A program made the translations under genes and the position numbers. 64,000 nt of DNA from Sphingosinicella soli (lineage in GTDB: Bacteria; Pseudomonadota; Alphaproteobacteria; Sphingomonadales; Sphingomonadaceae). Positions 36,745 through 46,431 of the stretch are shown piece by piece (positions within the stretch are counted from its first letter, which is position 1; each line of letters begins with the position of its first letter). The stretch spans positions 1 through 64,000 of the forward strand of contig NZ_JACHNZ010000007.1 of the NCBI RefSeq assembly GCF_014199685.1, given 5' to 3'. Below the pieces are notes generated by a model, which was given only the letters and a program-made list of their open reading frames with translations, was not told the origin of the DNA and did not search any database.

Positions 36745-37722
36745 TTTCGCGACGAGCGCGGCGAGATCGGCCTCGGGGCGCGCGCCGAAGTGGCTGATGA
36801 CTTCCGCCGCCGCCACCGCGCCCATCACCGCGCAGTCGCGCAGCGCGCGGCCTTCGGAGAAACCGGCAAGGAACCCGCCCGCGAACAGGTCGCCCGCGCC
36901 CGTCGTGTCGATAATGCGCGCGGCGGGCTCGGCCGGAACCGTGATCGCCGCGTCCTTCGTCAGCACGACCGCGCCCTTCTCGGACCGGGTGATGACGCTC
37001 ACCTCGCAGGCCCCGCGCTGCGCCGCGACGGCAACGTCGAAGTCGTCCGTTTCGTAAAGGCTCTTCAGTTCGTTCTCGTTGGCGAACAGGATATCCGCGC
37101 CGCCGCGCGCCAGGCGCAGGAAGTCGGCCCGGTGACGCTCCACGCAGAACACGTCGGAAAGCGTGAACGACACGCGCCGCCCGTTTGCATGCGCCACCGC
37201 GCAGGCCTTTTCCATCGCGGCGCGCGGATCGGCGGCGTCCCACAAATAGCCTTCCAGGTAGGTCAGCGGGCTCGCCGCGATCAGGTCGTAGTCCACGTCC
37301 GCCGTGCTCAGCATCGCGCTGGTGCCCAGGAAGGTGTTCATCGTGCGCTGCGCGTCGGGCGTCACCAGGATCAGGCAGCGCCCCGTCGGTGTGCCGTCCG
37401 CCGCGTAAGGCGTCGTATAGTCGACGCCCGACGCGCGCATGTCGTGCGCGAACACCTCGCCGAGCTGGTCTCCTGAAACCCGCCCGATGAAGTTCACCCG
37501 CCGGCCGAGTGCCGCCATGCCCACGGCGGCGTTGGAGCCCGATCCGCCCGAAACCTCGCGCCCCGGCCCCATGCGGCCGTACAGGCGCTCCGCCTCTGCG
37601 GTATCGATCAGGTGCATCGATCCTTTCTGCAGGCCGTTTTCCGCAAGGAAGGCATCGTCGGCGGACGCGATCACATCGACAAGGGCGTTGCCCATCACGA
37701 CGATGTCGTAGGTGCTGGTCAT
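36733..37722 (-). CDS. PfkB-family carbohydrate/adenosine kinase
   Basis: A 329-residue ribokinase-fold enzyme. GGSGSNAAVGMAALGRRVNFIGRVSGD is the first PfkB signature and DTTGAGDLFAGGF the second, with the catalytic Asp of GAGD. It resembles alphaproteobacterial adenosine kinases but substrate is not certain. Divergent from the EI24 gene. Confidence 0.92.
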   Translation of the reverse strand: MTSTYDIVVMGNALVDVIASADDAFLAENGLQKGSMHLIDTAEAERLYGRMGPGREVSGGSGSNAAVGMAALGRRVNFIGRVSGDQLGEVFAHDMRASGVDYTTPYAADGTPTGRCLILVTPDAQRTMNTFLGTSAMLSTADVDYDLIAASPLTYLEGYLWDAADPRAAMEKACAVAHANGRRVSFTLSDVFCVERHRADFLRLARGGADILFANENELKSLYETDDFDVAVAAQRGACEVSVITRSEKGAVVLTKDAAITVPAEPAARIIDTTGAGDLFAGGFLAGFSEGRALRDCAVMGAVAAAEVISHFGARPEADLAALVAKRLG

Positions 37723-37808
37723 CGGGCGTTTTCACCTGAGAAGAGGGGGAAACCCGACCCCTAGCGGCGCGTCTCGCCGTCCGCAACCTTCGGTGCTAGT
37801 CTCGGCAA

Positions 37809-38495
37809 ATGCTCGCTGAACTCCCGCGCGTCCTCGTCCAGCTCTCCGACCGGCGCCTTGTCGCCGTGTTCCTGAAATCGATCGTGCTGACGCTCCTCGT
37901 CCTCGCGGGCGTCTGGTTCGGTCTCGATCTCTGGCTCAGCGGCAGCAGCGCGCCGCCGCTGCCGCTATGGATGCAGCGTTTCTGGGCGGATGCGGCGGAC
38001 TGGGCGGCGCTGCCCATCGTCCTCATCGGCGGCTGGTTCCTGTTCCCCGGCATCGCCACCGGCGTCATGGGCCTGTTCCTCGACGATGTCGTCGATGCCG
38101 TGGAGGACCGCCACTACCCCCGCGCAGCGGCGCATCGCCGCGTGACCATGGCTGAGGCCGGGATGCTCGCGCTCGCCTCCGCGCTGCGCGTCGTGCTGTG
38201 GAACCTTGCGCTAGCGCCCGTCTATGTGCTGCTGCTGTTCACGGCGGTGGGCCCGCTCCTCCTGTTCACCGCCGTCAACGGCTGGCTGATGGGCCGTGAT
38301 CTTCTGGAGATGGTCGCGGTTCGCCACATGCCGCGCGCGCAGGCGTCGGCGCTGGTTGCATCAAACCGTGCGCTGCGGCTCCGTCTCGGCCTCACTGCCG
38401 CGCCGCTGTTCCTCGTGCCCGTCCTCAACCTGTTCGCGCCGATCATCGCCGCCGCGCTCGCCGCGCATGCGTTCCAGATCGTCGGCAAGCGCTGA
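37809..38495 (+). CDS. EI24-domain membrane protein (CysZ-like)
   Basis: A 228-residue protein with about five hydrophobic helices and the EI24 pattern (FLDDVVDAVEDRHYPRA, then LLLFTAVNGWLMGRDLLEMVAVRHM). EI24 proteins include CysZ sulfate transporters. The last 135 bp overlap the 3' end of queG on the other strand. Confidence 0.88.
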   Translation: MLAELPRVLVQLSDRRLVAVFLKSIVLTLLVLAGVWFGLDLWLSGSSAPPLPLWMQRFWADAADWAALPIVLIGGWFLFPGIATGVMGLFLDDVVDAVEDRHYPRAAAHRRVTMAEAGMLALASALRVVLWNLALAPVYVLLLFTAVGPLLLFTAVNGWLMGRDLLEMVAVRHMPRAQASALVASNRALRLRLGLTAAPLFLVPVLNLFAPIIAAALAAHAFQIVGKR

Positions 38496-39518
38496 AAGGC
38501 CCCACGCCGCCGCCTCGCGCACCAGTTCCGACGCATCCTCGGTCAACCGCTTCAGCACCGGCGCCGCACCGGCAGCCCCGCTGTTGCCGAGCGCAATGGC
38601 GACGTTGCGCACGAAACGGTCGCGGCCGATCCGCTTGACCGGCGATCCGGCGAACACCTGCCGGAACCCCGCCTCGTCGAGCGCGGCAAGCTCGGCGAGG
38701 CGCGGCGCGGTCAGTTCGGCGCGCGGCAGGAACGCCGCCTCGGCGGAGGCCTTGGCGAAGCGGTTCCAGGGGCACACGGCCAGGCAATCGTCGCAGCCGT
38801 AAATACGATTGCCGATCGCGCGCCGGAATTCGTGCGGAATCGGGCCTTTCAGCTCGATGGTCAGGTACGAGATGCACCGCCGCGCGTCGAGGCTGTAGGG
38901 CCCCGTGAAGGCGTCGGTCGGGCACGCGCGCTGGCACGCGTCGCACGAACCGCAGCGGTCGGCGTGCGGCGCATCGGCGGGAAGCTCCAGCGTCGTGTAG
39001 ATCGCGCCCAGGAACAGCCAGCTGCCGTGGTCGCGGCTGACGAGATTCGTGTGCTTCCCCTGCCAGCCGATCCCGGCGGCGGCGGCGAGCGGCTTTTCCA
39101 TCACCGGCGCGGTGTCCACGAACACCTTCACCTCGCCCTCGCCTGTCGCCGCCAGCAGCCAGCGCGCCAGCGTCTTCAGCCGCGCCTTGATCGTGTCGTG
39201 ATAGTCCTGCCCCTGCGCGTAGACCGAAATCACACCGATGTCGGGGTGCCCCGCGTGGCGCAGCGGATCCAGCCCCGGCGCATAGCTCATGCCCAGCATG
39301 ATGATGGATTTCACATCGCTCCACAGCGCGCGCGGGCTTTCGCGGCGATCGGCCTTTTCCGCCATCCACAGCATGTCGCCGTGGCGGCCGTCGGCGATCC
39401 ACGCCCTCAGCCGCGCGCCTGCGGCAGGCGCGGCGTCGGCGGGTGCGATGCCGATGGCGGAAAAGCCCAGCTCCGCCGCCTTCGCGTTCAAGTCCTTCAA
39501 GATTTTGTTCGTATCCAC
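38361..39518 (-). CDS. queG: Epoxyqueuosine reductase
   Basis: A 385-residue cobalamin and Fe-S enzyme of the last queuosine step in tRNA. Two ferredoxin-like cluster motifs are seen: CGSCDACQRACPTDA and CDDCLAVCPWNRF. A HEAT-like repeat lies near the C-terminus (VLKRLTEDASELVREAAAWGLSAL). The final 45 or so residues are charged and lie antisense to the EI24 gene, so they look like an added tail made by stop-codon read-out. Confidence 0.93.
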   Translation of the reverse strand: MDTNKILKDLNAKAAELGFSAIGIAPADAAPAAGARLRAWIADGRHGDMLWMAEKADRRESPRALWSDVKSIIMLGMSYAPGLDPLRHAGHPDIGVISVYAQGQDYHDTIKARLKTLARWLLAATGEGEVKVFVDTAPVMEKPLAAAAGIGWQGKHTNLVSRDHGSWLFLGAIYTTLELPADAPHADRCGSCDACQRACPTDAFTGPYSLDARRCISYLTIELKGPIPHEFRRAIGNRIYGCDDCLAVCPWNRFAKASAEAAFLPRAELTAPRLAELAALDEAGFRQVFAGSPVKRIGRDRFVRNVAIALGNSGAAGAAPVLKRLTEDASELVREAAAWGLSALADDLERMRGERGGDDRREQVEDGHEEQRRGSEAETEPQRTV

Positions 39519-39567
39519 GATCTATTCATAGCATCGTCGCGGGCCTGCGTGTGAAGGGATCAGGTGT

Positions 39568-40506
39568 TTGAACTACGCCATCGAAGCTGAAAACCTCTCC
39601 AAACGCTTCGGCGACAAGCAGGCGGTGGCGGGTGTCGATCTTCGCGTGCCTGCGGGCGCCATCTACGGCTTCCTCGGCCAGAACGGCGCGGGCAAGACGA
39701 CGACGCTGCGCATGCTGCTCGGCATTCTGGAGCCCGACGGCGGACATCGCCGCCTGCTCGGCACGGATCGGCCGCTCTCGGTCGCGGCGCGGGTCGGCTA
39801 TCTTCCCGAAGAACGCGGCCTCTATCCGGCGATGACCGCGCGGGAGGCGATCGCGTATGTCGGCGCCCTGCGCGGCATGTCCCTTGCGGAGGGCCGCACG
39901 CGGGCGGACGAACTGCTCGCGGCGAACGGCCTCGGCGGGGAAGCGACCGCGCGTATCCGCACCTTCTCGAAAGGCATGGCGCAGAAGGTGCAACTGCTCG
40001 CCACCTTCGTGAACCGCCCCGATCTCATCGTCCTCGACGAGCCCTTTTCAGGGCTCGATCCGGTCAACCAGCAGGATCTCGAAGCGATGATCCATGCCGA
40101 GCGGGCGCGCGGCGCGACCATATTGTTCTCCACGCACGTTATGGCGCATGCCGAGCGCATGTGCGACGGCCTCGTCATCATCGCGCACGGGCGCACCCGC
40201 TTTTCGGGAAGCGTGGGCGCCGCGCGCGCGCATCTGCCGTCGCGTGTCGTCCTCGTCACCGATCGGCCGCTCTCGAATCTGCACGCGATGCTGCCGCCGG
40301 GCAGCACGGTCGATATCCTGCCCGGCCCGGGAAACGCCTATCGTTTCCCTTTGCCGCCGGGCGGTATCGAGCCGCTGCTCGCATGCCTCATCGAAACGGG
40401 AAGCGGCATCCGCGACATGCACATCGAGCGGCCGACACTGCACGACGCCTTCGTCACCATCGTCGGCGACGGCGCACTGCGCGCTGAAACACCGGAGGCC
40501 GCATGA
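39568..40506 (+). CDS. ABC-2 exporter ATP-binding protein
   Basis: A 312-residue ATPase: Walker A GQNGAGKTT, signature FSKGMAQKVQ, Walker B LIVLDEPFSGLD and the switch His in FSTHVMAHAE. A C-terminal 80-residue extension resembles NatA-type proteins. TTG start; paired by ATGA overlap with its permease. Confidence 0.94.
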   Translation: MNYAIEAENLSKRFGDKQAVAGVDLRVPAGAIYGFLGQNGAGKTTTLRMLLGILEPDGGHRRLLGTDRPLSVAARVGYLPEERGLYPAMTAREAIAYVGALRGMSLAEGRTRADELLAANGLGGEATARIRTFSKGMAQKVQLLATFVNRPDLIVLDEPFSGLDPVNQQDLEAMIHAERARGATILFSTHVMAHAERMCDGLVIIAHGRTRFSGSVGAARAHLPSRVVLVTDRPLSNLHAMLPPGSTVDILPGPGNAYRFPLPPGGIEPLLACLIETGSGIRDMHIERPTLHDAFVTIVGDGALRAETPEAA

Positions 40507-41867
40507 TCCGCGCAACGCTCACCATCGCGCGCCGCGATATCATGGCGACGATCCTGTCGCGCGGCTTCCTCGTCTGGCTCGCGATGCCGGTCATCGGCCT
40601 CGCCTTCGCCGTGTTCGCCTCGCTCGTCGGCGGTCCGCGCGATGCCGCGCCGCCGCCGCAGGCGGTCGCGGTGGTTGATCCTGCGGGTGATTTCGCGCCC
40701 TGGGTGCAGGCTGCGGCCGCGCGCGAGCAGACCCGGAATGCCTATGATCGTCTGCGCGCCGCGCACGGCGACACGGCGGCGTTTGCGCGCCCCGCGGCAC
40801 TGCTTTCCGATACGCAGCTCGATGCGCTGGCGAAACGCGCCGACGTGGCGGCGATGGCGCCGCGCCGTGCGCCCGCATTCGTGCAGGTCATCATCCACGG
40901 CGATCCTGAAGAGCAAGCCCGCCGTCTGCTCACCGGCAAAAGCCGTTTCGGCGCGGCGCTCGTCGTGAAGCCGGACGGCCTGATGCTGTTGACGCGCGGC
41001 AAGGTGCAGGATGCCGAGCGCATCCGCACGCTCGCGGGCCTGGCGTGGATGCGCCGTACGCTTGCGGCGGAGGGGCTTTCCGATCGTATGGAGGCCATGC
41101 GCGCGGCCCAGCCGGACATCACGCTCGCCGTGCTCGGCGACCCGGCGCCGCAGGCGCAGCGGCGCGGCGCGCCGATCCTCGCCACGGGCGCCGCGACGGT
41201 GCTTTTCGCGCTGATTTCGCTGCTCGCGGGCGCGCTTCTGTCCAACATGGTCGAAGAAAAATCGAACAAGATCATAGAGGTGCTGGTCGCCGCCGTGCCG
41301 GTTCCGGCGATCTACGCGGGCAAGCTCATCGCGATGCTCGCCGTCTCGCTGATCGGCGTCACCGTCTGGGGGCTGCTCTTCGGCGGCGGCTTGATGCTGG
41401 CGGCGGCGCAGCTTCCCGCCGGGCTGATCCCCATGCCGCCGCGCGGCTGGCCCGAACTGCTGGTGCTCGGCGTCGCCTATTTCACCTGCGCCTATCTCAT
41501 CTACGGCGCGATCTATCTCGGCATCGGCAGCCTCTGCTCCACGATCCGCGAGGTGCAGACGCTTTCGATGCCCGTCACCATCCTGCAGATGGTGATCCTG
41601 ATCTCGACGCTCGGCGCGCTCGCGAACCCCGGCGGGCTCTGGTTTCAGATCGTGTCGTGGTTTCCGCTGTCGGCGCCCTACATGATGCTGGGCCGCGCCG
41701 CCGCCGATACGGGTCTCGGCATCCATCTGGCGTCGATCGCGTGGCAACTCGCCTTCGCGGCGCTGGTCATCGCACTTGCCGCGCGCCTGTTCCGCTACGG
41801 CGTGCTGCGCTCAGGCTCGCCGCCCAGCTTGCGCCAGCTGGCGGGCCTGAAACCGAAAGCGGCTTGA
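40503..41867 (+). CDS. ABC-2 type permease (NatB-like)
   Basis: A 454-residue membrane protein: one N-terminal helix (about 18-43), a periplasmic domain to about 225, then six helices with the conserved MVEEKSNKIIEVLVAAVP loop. It forms an exporter with the preceding ATPase, likely for Na+ or a peptide/lipid; substrate unknown. Confidence 0.92.
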   Translation: MIRATLTIARRDIMATILSRGFLVWLAMPVIGLAFAVFASLVGGPRDAAPPPQAVAVVDPAGDFAPWVQAAAAREQTRNAYDRLRAAHGDTAAFARPAALLSDTQLDALAKRADVAAMAPRRAPAFVQVIIHGDPEEQARRLLTGKSRFGAALVVKPDGLMLLTRGKVQDAERIRTLAGLAWMRRTLAAEGLSDRMEAMRAAQPDITLAVLGDPAPQAQRRGAPILATGAATVLFALISLLAGALLSNMVEEKSNKIIEVLVAAVPVPAIYAGKLIAMLAVSLIGVTVWGLLFGGGLMLAAAQLPAGLIPMPPRGWPELLVLGVAYFTCAYLIYGAIYLGIGSLCSTIREVQTLSMPVTILQMVILISTLGALANPGGLWFQIVSWFPLSAPYMMLGRAAADTGLGIHLASIAWQLAFAALVIALAARLFRYGVLRSGSPPSLRQLAGLKPKAA

Positions 41868-42052
41868 AGAGACGGATCGGCATTCCGCCCAGGCCGTTGA
41901 TTCAGCCCTTTGTTCCAATGCCCTGATCTCGTCGCTTGAGTCGCGCTTCAACATAACGATGCAGCGCGGGCGCCTTCGGCTGTCACACAAAGGTCTCGCT
42001 TTTCTTCGATAGTGGCGCATATCCGCGAAGAAGAAATGGCACTGTTCACGGC

Positions 42053-43612
42053 ATGAAAACTCTGGGAAACGCATCTCGACGCGAGGTGCTGAAAGGCGCC
42101 GTTCTTCTTGCCGGCGGCACCCTGATGCCAGCGTGCGGCAAGGCACGATCTGCCTTGGCAAGCCTTGGGGCATATCCATTTACGCTCGGGATTGCTTCGG
42201 GTGATCCAGCTTCGGATGGCTTCGTGATCTGGACCCGGCTTGCGCCGGACTGGCTTCAGCCGGACGGAGGGATGCCGCCGGTGGCTGTCGATGTGCAATG
42301 GCAAGTTGCCGAGAGCGAGACGTTCTCCAGGGTCGTCGCCTCGGGCACCTCAATCGCATCGCCGGCATGGGGGCATAGTGTGCATGTCGAGATTACGGGT
42401 CTCAGGCCAGACCGCCCCTATTGGTATCGGTTCCGCGCGGGCGGTGAACTCAGCCCGGTCGGCCGCGGGCGCACGACGCCGCTTGCGGGGGCAGACATCA
42501 GCGCAATGCGCGCCTGTTTCACGTCCTGTCAGCACTATGAGCGCGGCCATTACGCGGCGTATCGGCATATGGTGGCTGATGATCCCGATGTCGTCCTGTT
42601 CCTCGGCGATTATATTTACGAGGCCAATCCAGGCGCTGCCAATCATGTTCGGCTTCACCGCAACCCGGAACCGGTCGATCTGGCCGGCTATCGCATTCGC
42701 TACGCAACCTACAAGAGCGACCCGCTGCTCCAGGCCGCGCACGCAGCGGCGCCATGGATGACGATCTGGGATGATCATGAAGTCGCGAACGATTATGGAC
42801 ACCTTCAATCCGAAGACGATGTCGACCCAGCCCTCTTTCTGCGCCGGCGAATGGCCGCTTATCAGGCTTATTATGAGCATATGCCGCTACGCAGGCGCGC
42901 GCTGCCGGTCGCTGAAGGAATGCCGATCTATCGCGCGCTGGATTGGGGGGCGCTCGCCCAGTTTCAGCTTGTTGATGACCGTCAGTATCGGTCGACAAGA
43001 GCATGCGATAGCGAAGCGAACGGCAAGTTGATCCCCGATTGCGCGGAGCGTCGCGATCCTGCCCGTTCGATCCTGGGCGCTGCGCAGGAAGAATGGCTGC
43101 TGGACCGCGTGGCGACATCACGGGCGCAGTGGAGCATCCTGACACAGCAGACGCTATTCGGCACCCTGCACCTGCGGGATACGCCCGAGCGCGTGCCTGA
43201 GCGTTTCTCGCGCGATGGCTGGGACGGTTTCCCGGCAACGCGCGATCGCATCATGCAGCGCTGGACGGATGCCAAGGTTCGCAATCCCCTGATCATCGGA
43301 GGGGACATCCATACCTTTGCCGCCGGTGATGTGCTGGATGCGCGCGAGACGGTGGTCGCGAGCGAGTTTGTCGGCGGATCCATCAGTTCGCTCGGCCGAG
43401 ACCGTGCTGCGGCCCGGCAGGTTCACGAAGACAATCCGCGTCTCGCACTGTTCGACAGCAGCCGCCGCGGCTATGGGCGGCTCGATATCAAAAAGGCGCG
43501 CAGCGAGATTACCTTCCGCTCTCTTGTCGATGCGCGCGACCCCGAATCCCCCCTGGCGCCAGATGCCCGGTTCGTCGTCGAAGACGGCCTCAGGGGCCTG
43601 CTGAGCGCCTGA
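42053..43612 (+). CDS. phoD: PhoD-type alkaline phosphatase / phosphodiesterase
   Basis: A 519-residue Tat-exported enzyme: twin-arginine signal SRREVLKGAVLLAGG, N-terminal PhoD_N beta domain (about 37-145), then the metallophosphatase domain with LFLGDYIYEA, WDDHEVANDYG and GGDIHTFAAGDV that bind the Fe/Ca centre. It frees phosphate from organic esters. The 185-bp leader holds one Pho-box-like half (CTGTCAC at 41980-41986) but no clear second half. Codon choice looks less GC-biased than the neighbours. Confidence 0.92.
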   Translation: MKTLGNASRREVLKGAVLLAGGTLMPACGKARSALASLGAYPFTLGIASGDPASDGFVIWTRLAPDWLQPDGGMPPVAVDVQWQVAESETFSRVVASGTSIASPAWGHSVHVEITGLRPDRPYWYRFRAGGELSPVGRGRTTPLAGADISAMRACFTSCQHYERGHYAAYRHMVADDPDVVLFLGDYIYEANPGAANHVRLHRNPEPVDLAGYRIRYATYKSDPLLQAAHAAAPWMTIWDDHEVANDYGHLQSEDDVDPALFLRRRMAAYQAYYEHMPLRRRALPVAEGMPIYRALDWGALAQFQLVDDRQYRSTRACDSEANGKLIPDCAERRDPARSILGAAQEEWLLDRVATSRAQWSILTQQTLFGTLHLRDTPERVPERFSRDGWDGFPATRDRIMQRWTDAKVRNPLIIGGDIHTFAAGDVLDARETVVASEFVGGSISSLGRDRAAARQVHEDNPRLALFDSSRRGYGRLDIKKARSEITFRSLVDARDPESPLAPDARFVVEDGLRGLLSA

Positions 43613-43627
43613 ATGCAGCAGAGCATG

Positions 43628-43663
43628 AAGAAGGGCGCCATCCGTCAGGATAGCGCCCTTCTT
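43628..43663. terminator. Bidirectional intrinsic terminator
   Basis: AAGAAGGGCGC (43628-43638) pairs perfectly with GCGCCCTTCTT (43653-43663); the loop contains a small ATCC/GGAT stem. It lies between the convergent phoD and TonB-receptor genes and serves both. Confidence 0.85.
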
Positions 43664-43680
43664 CTGGTCTGACGTGTCGA

Positions 43681-46431
43681 TCAGAACTCGACGTTCAACC
43701 CGAAATTGAACTGGCGGCCGTAATAAGTGACGATCGTCGGATTGTCCCGGCTGCCCTGATACGACACCGTGGGTTCGTCGGTGAGGTTCTTCACATTGAA
43801 GAACAGGCTGTTCCCGCCCAACACACGAACCTTTGCCGCCAGATCCCACACACTCGATTTTTCGTTGTAGACATCGAGGGCTGCCCGCCCGCCGACGGAC
43901 TCAAGCCGCTTGGACAGGCGATTATAGGAAACCCGAACACTGACCGGCCCCTGCGCGTAGGAGGCCACAGCGTTCAGAATATGTCGGGGCGAGTTCACCA
44001 GCGACAGATTTTCCGTGCGGCCGGGATAAGAGCCCTTGGAATCCAGCCATGTGTAGTTGGCTTCGATACCCAGACCGGAGAGCAAACCGGGCAGGCCGGT
44101 GAACTGTTGCACCCAGCCCAGCTCGATGCCGGTCACCTTGCCGCCCTCGCCGTTCTGGCGGGTGCGCTCGTCTACGCCATCCGACGTGATGCGGCTGGAG
44201 CTGAACACGAAGTCGGATATGTCCTTGTGGAACACGCCCGCCGAAACCAGGCCCAGCGGCGGGAAGAAATACTCAGCCGAGGCATCGTAGTTCCAGGATG
44301 TGGCCGGCATCAGATCGGGATTGCCGATGATGCGCTGATTGAGCTGTGCGTTCTCTTGGCGTGATGGCACGAGATCGCCGGGCGGTGGGCGGGAGATGGC
44401 TTCCGTCACACTTGCACGCAACACCAGCCGGTCATCCAGCGTCGTGTAACGCGCCTGAACGCCCGGCAGGAAGTTCGTATAGGAATTCTCGTCACTGACA
44501 CGCGTAACCGAAGTCACCGCGCCGCCACTCGTAACGACGGCGTTGGCTTCACTGGAAATCTTGGTGTGCTCGATACGGCCGCCAGCAACAATCTGGAGCG
44601 CACCGATATCGAATGTGCCCATCAGGTAGCTTGCGTAGATGTTCTCGGTAATCGTGAAGTCCGCATTGGCGCGGGTCTCGTCGGTGAAAAGTCGCGCCGC
44701 TGCCGTCTGCGTAAACGCCGAGGGGTTGGTTTGCTGTATCTCCAGATATTTGCGCCAGTCAGGCGCGAAATCGAGGAGGACTGCGCGACCGTCAGAGTCG
44801 CTCATGAAGTTGGAGCCGTCCAGGGTTTCCAGCAACGAGCCTGCCGTGATGCCGGTGAGGCCCGTGTAGCGCACCGTGAGCGGTTGGGACTGGGCAGCAT
44901 CCTTCAGCGTCACGCGCACGCCGGCCTTCATCGTAACCGGAATGCTACCCGTGAATTCCCGGGCCACATTGCCGTCGAACGACCATTCCTTCTCCGTGCG
45001 CGGAACCTGATTGGTGTCGAACTGCCGGAAAGAGAGGTTTGCCGGATCGGTGATGTCGACGCCGTTCGTCACCTGGAACGTCGGGAAGTCACGATCGGTC
45101 CGGTCGTAGCTCATATCGACGCCGTTGAACGAATTCGTGACCTGAAGCGTGACCGGATAGGTCTTGTCTGCCTGAGAGAAGGCGATCCGCCCGTCCAGCA
45201 TCCACCCGTCTGACTGATGCTCAACACCGGTGGAGTACATCTGGAAGATGTTCTTGGGTTCGCGATAGAAGGCGATCAGGTCAACGCGGCCGCCGGTCGA
45301 ACTGGCGCTGTCCGGTGTCACATTCGTCAACGTCGCGGCATTGGGACGATAATCCGTGCCGCGGTGGTTCAGCCACCGATAATCATAGTGATAGACGCCG
45401 CGAATGAAGGCGCGGGTATTGTCATCGGGCCGGAAGTCGAAGGTCAGGCCCGCGCCGATCTTGTCCTTGGATTCGCCGCGATCGAAATAGAAGGAGCGGT
45501 TGATGGTCTTCTGGTCGGCTGCGTTCGTGGTGTAACCGGTCTGGACGACATCATAGCCGCGCTCGTCGCGGAAATAATAGACGGAACCGAGCAGGCCGAA
45601 CTGCTCGTTGGATCCGAAGGTGTTCGAGACCGTGAGGCCCGCCTGATAGTTCCAGTTTCCACGCAGATCATTATATGTACCGCCGGCCTGGCCGTCGGCG
45701 TTGAAACCGCGCCGATCGAAGGCGGATTTGGTCACAAGGTTTACGGTGCCGCCGATTGCGTCGGCAGACATGTCCGGTGTCGGCGATTTGATCACTTCCA
45801 CGCGCGAAAGCATGTTTGAAGGAAAGCTGTCGAGCGCGATATCGCGATTGCCGTCCACGTTCGTCATGCGCAAGCCGTCGACAGTGACGGTGTTGTATTG
45901 CGGAGCGAGGCCGCGGATCGTGGCGGTGCGCTGCACGCCTGCCCGGGTTTCGACCGAAACGCCTGGCAAGCGCACGAGCGCATCACCGATATTGCCCTCG
46001 CGAATCTGGCCTAAGGCGTCAGCGGATACGACAGTGCGCAAGCTGGGCGCACGCCGTTGAAGATTGATGGCGCCGGCCTGACCTTCAAGCCGCGCGACCA
46101 CCAGGATTTCGCTGGTGTCGATAGCAGCGCTGGTGAGCTCGACATTCTGGCGCGCGACGCCGCCCTGCGGAACCACGACTGTCATTGTCTGCTCATCGAG
46201 GCCCGCATAGGCGATGACGAGCGTGTATTCACCCGGCGCCAGATTGCTGATGAGATAGCGGCCGTCCTGCCCTGTGACGGCTTCGCGTCCCACCTCCGCA
46301 ACCCTGACCACGGCGCCCGCCAAGGCATTGCCGCTGGCCGCGTTCGTCACATTGCCGATAATGTCTTCGGCAAGGGCCGCAGTCGGAAGACAGGCCAAAG
46401 CCGTGCCCGCCAATAATTTCCTGATCATCAT
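43681..46431 (-). CDS. TonB-dependent receptor with CarboxypepD_reg-like domain
   Basis: A 916-residue outer-membrane receptor: signal peptide (ends ALA), a beta-sandwich regulatory-like domain (about 22-105; NVTNAASGNALAGAVVRV..GRYLISNLAPGEY), the plug (about 120-240; DALGQIREGNIGDALVRLPGVSVE) and a 22-strand barrel ending in FNFGLNVEF with terminal Phe. Of the Caulobacter/Xanthomonas-type TBDR group, which import sugars or other substrates. It is convergent with phoD and may import phosphate esters, but this is inference. Confidence 0.93.
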   Translation of the reverse strand: MMIRKLLAGTALACLPTAALAEDIIGNVTNAASGNALAGAVVRVAEVGREAVTGQDGRYLISNLAPGEYTLVIAYAGLDEQTMTVVVPQGGVARQNVELTSAAIDTSEILVVARLEGQAGAINLQRRAPSLRTVVSADALGQIREGNIGDALVRLPGVSVETRAGVQRTATIRGLAPQYNTVTVDGLRMTNVDGNRDIALDSFPSNMLSRVEVIKSPTPDMSADAIGGTVNLVTKSAFDRRGFNADGQAGGTYNDLRGNWNYQAGLTVSNTFGSNEQFGLLGSVYYFRDERGYDVVQTGYTTNAADQKTINRSFYFDRGESKDKIGAGLTFDFRPDDNTRAFIRGVYHYDYRWLNHRGTDYRPNAATLTNVTPDSASSTGGRVDLIAFYREPKNIFQMYSTGVEHQSDGWMLDGRIAFSQADKTYPVTLQVTNSFNGVDMSYDRTDRDFPTFQVTNGVDITDPANLSFRQFDTNQVPRTEKEWSFDGNVAREFTGSIPVTMKAGVRVTLKDAAQSQPLTVRYTGLTGITAGSLLETLDGSNFMSDSDGRAVLLDFAPDWRKYLEIQQTNPSAFTQTAAARLFTDETRANADFTITENIYASYLMGTFDIGALQIVAGGRIEHTKISSEANAVVTSGGAVTSVTRVSDENSYTNFLPGVQARYTTLDDRLVLRASVTEAISRPPPGDLVPSRQENAQLNQRIIGNPDLMPATSWNYDASAEYFFPPLGLVSAGVFHKDISDFVFSSSRITSDGVDERTRQNGEGGKVTGIELGWVQQFTGLPGLLSGLGIEANYTWLDSKGSYPGRTENLSLVNSPRHILNAVASYAQGPVSVRVSYNRLSKRLESVGGRAALDVYNEKSSVWDLAAKVRVLGGNSLFFNVKNLTDEPTVSYQGSRDNPTIVTYYGRQFNFGLNVEF

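Noticed and set aside
41980-42000. Pho box upstream of phoD
   Set aside because: One CTGTCAC half is present but the second half matches poorly, so not called.
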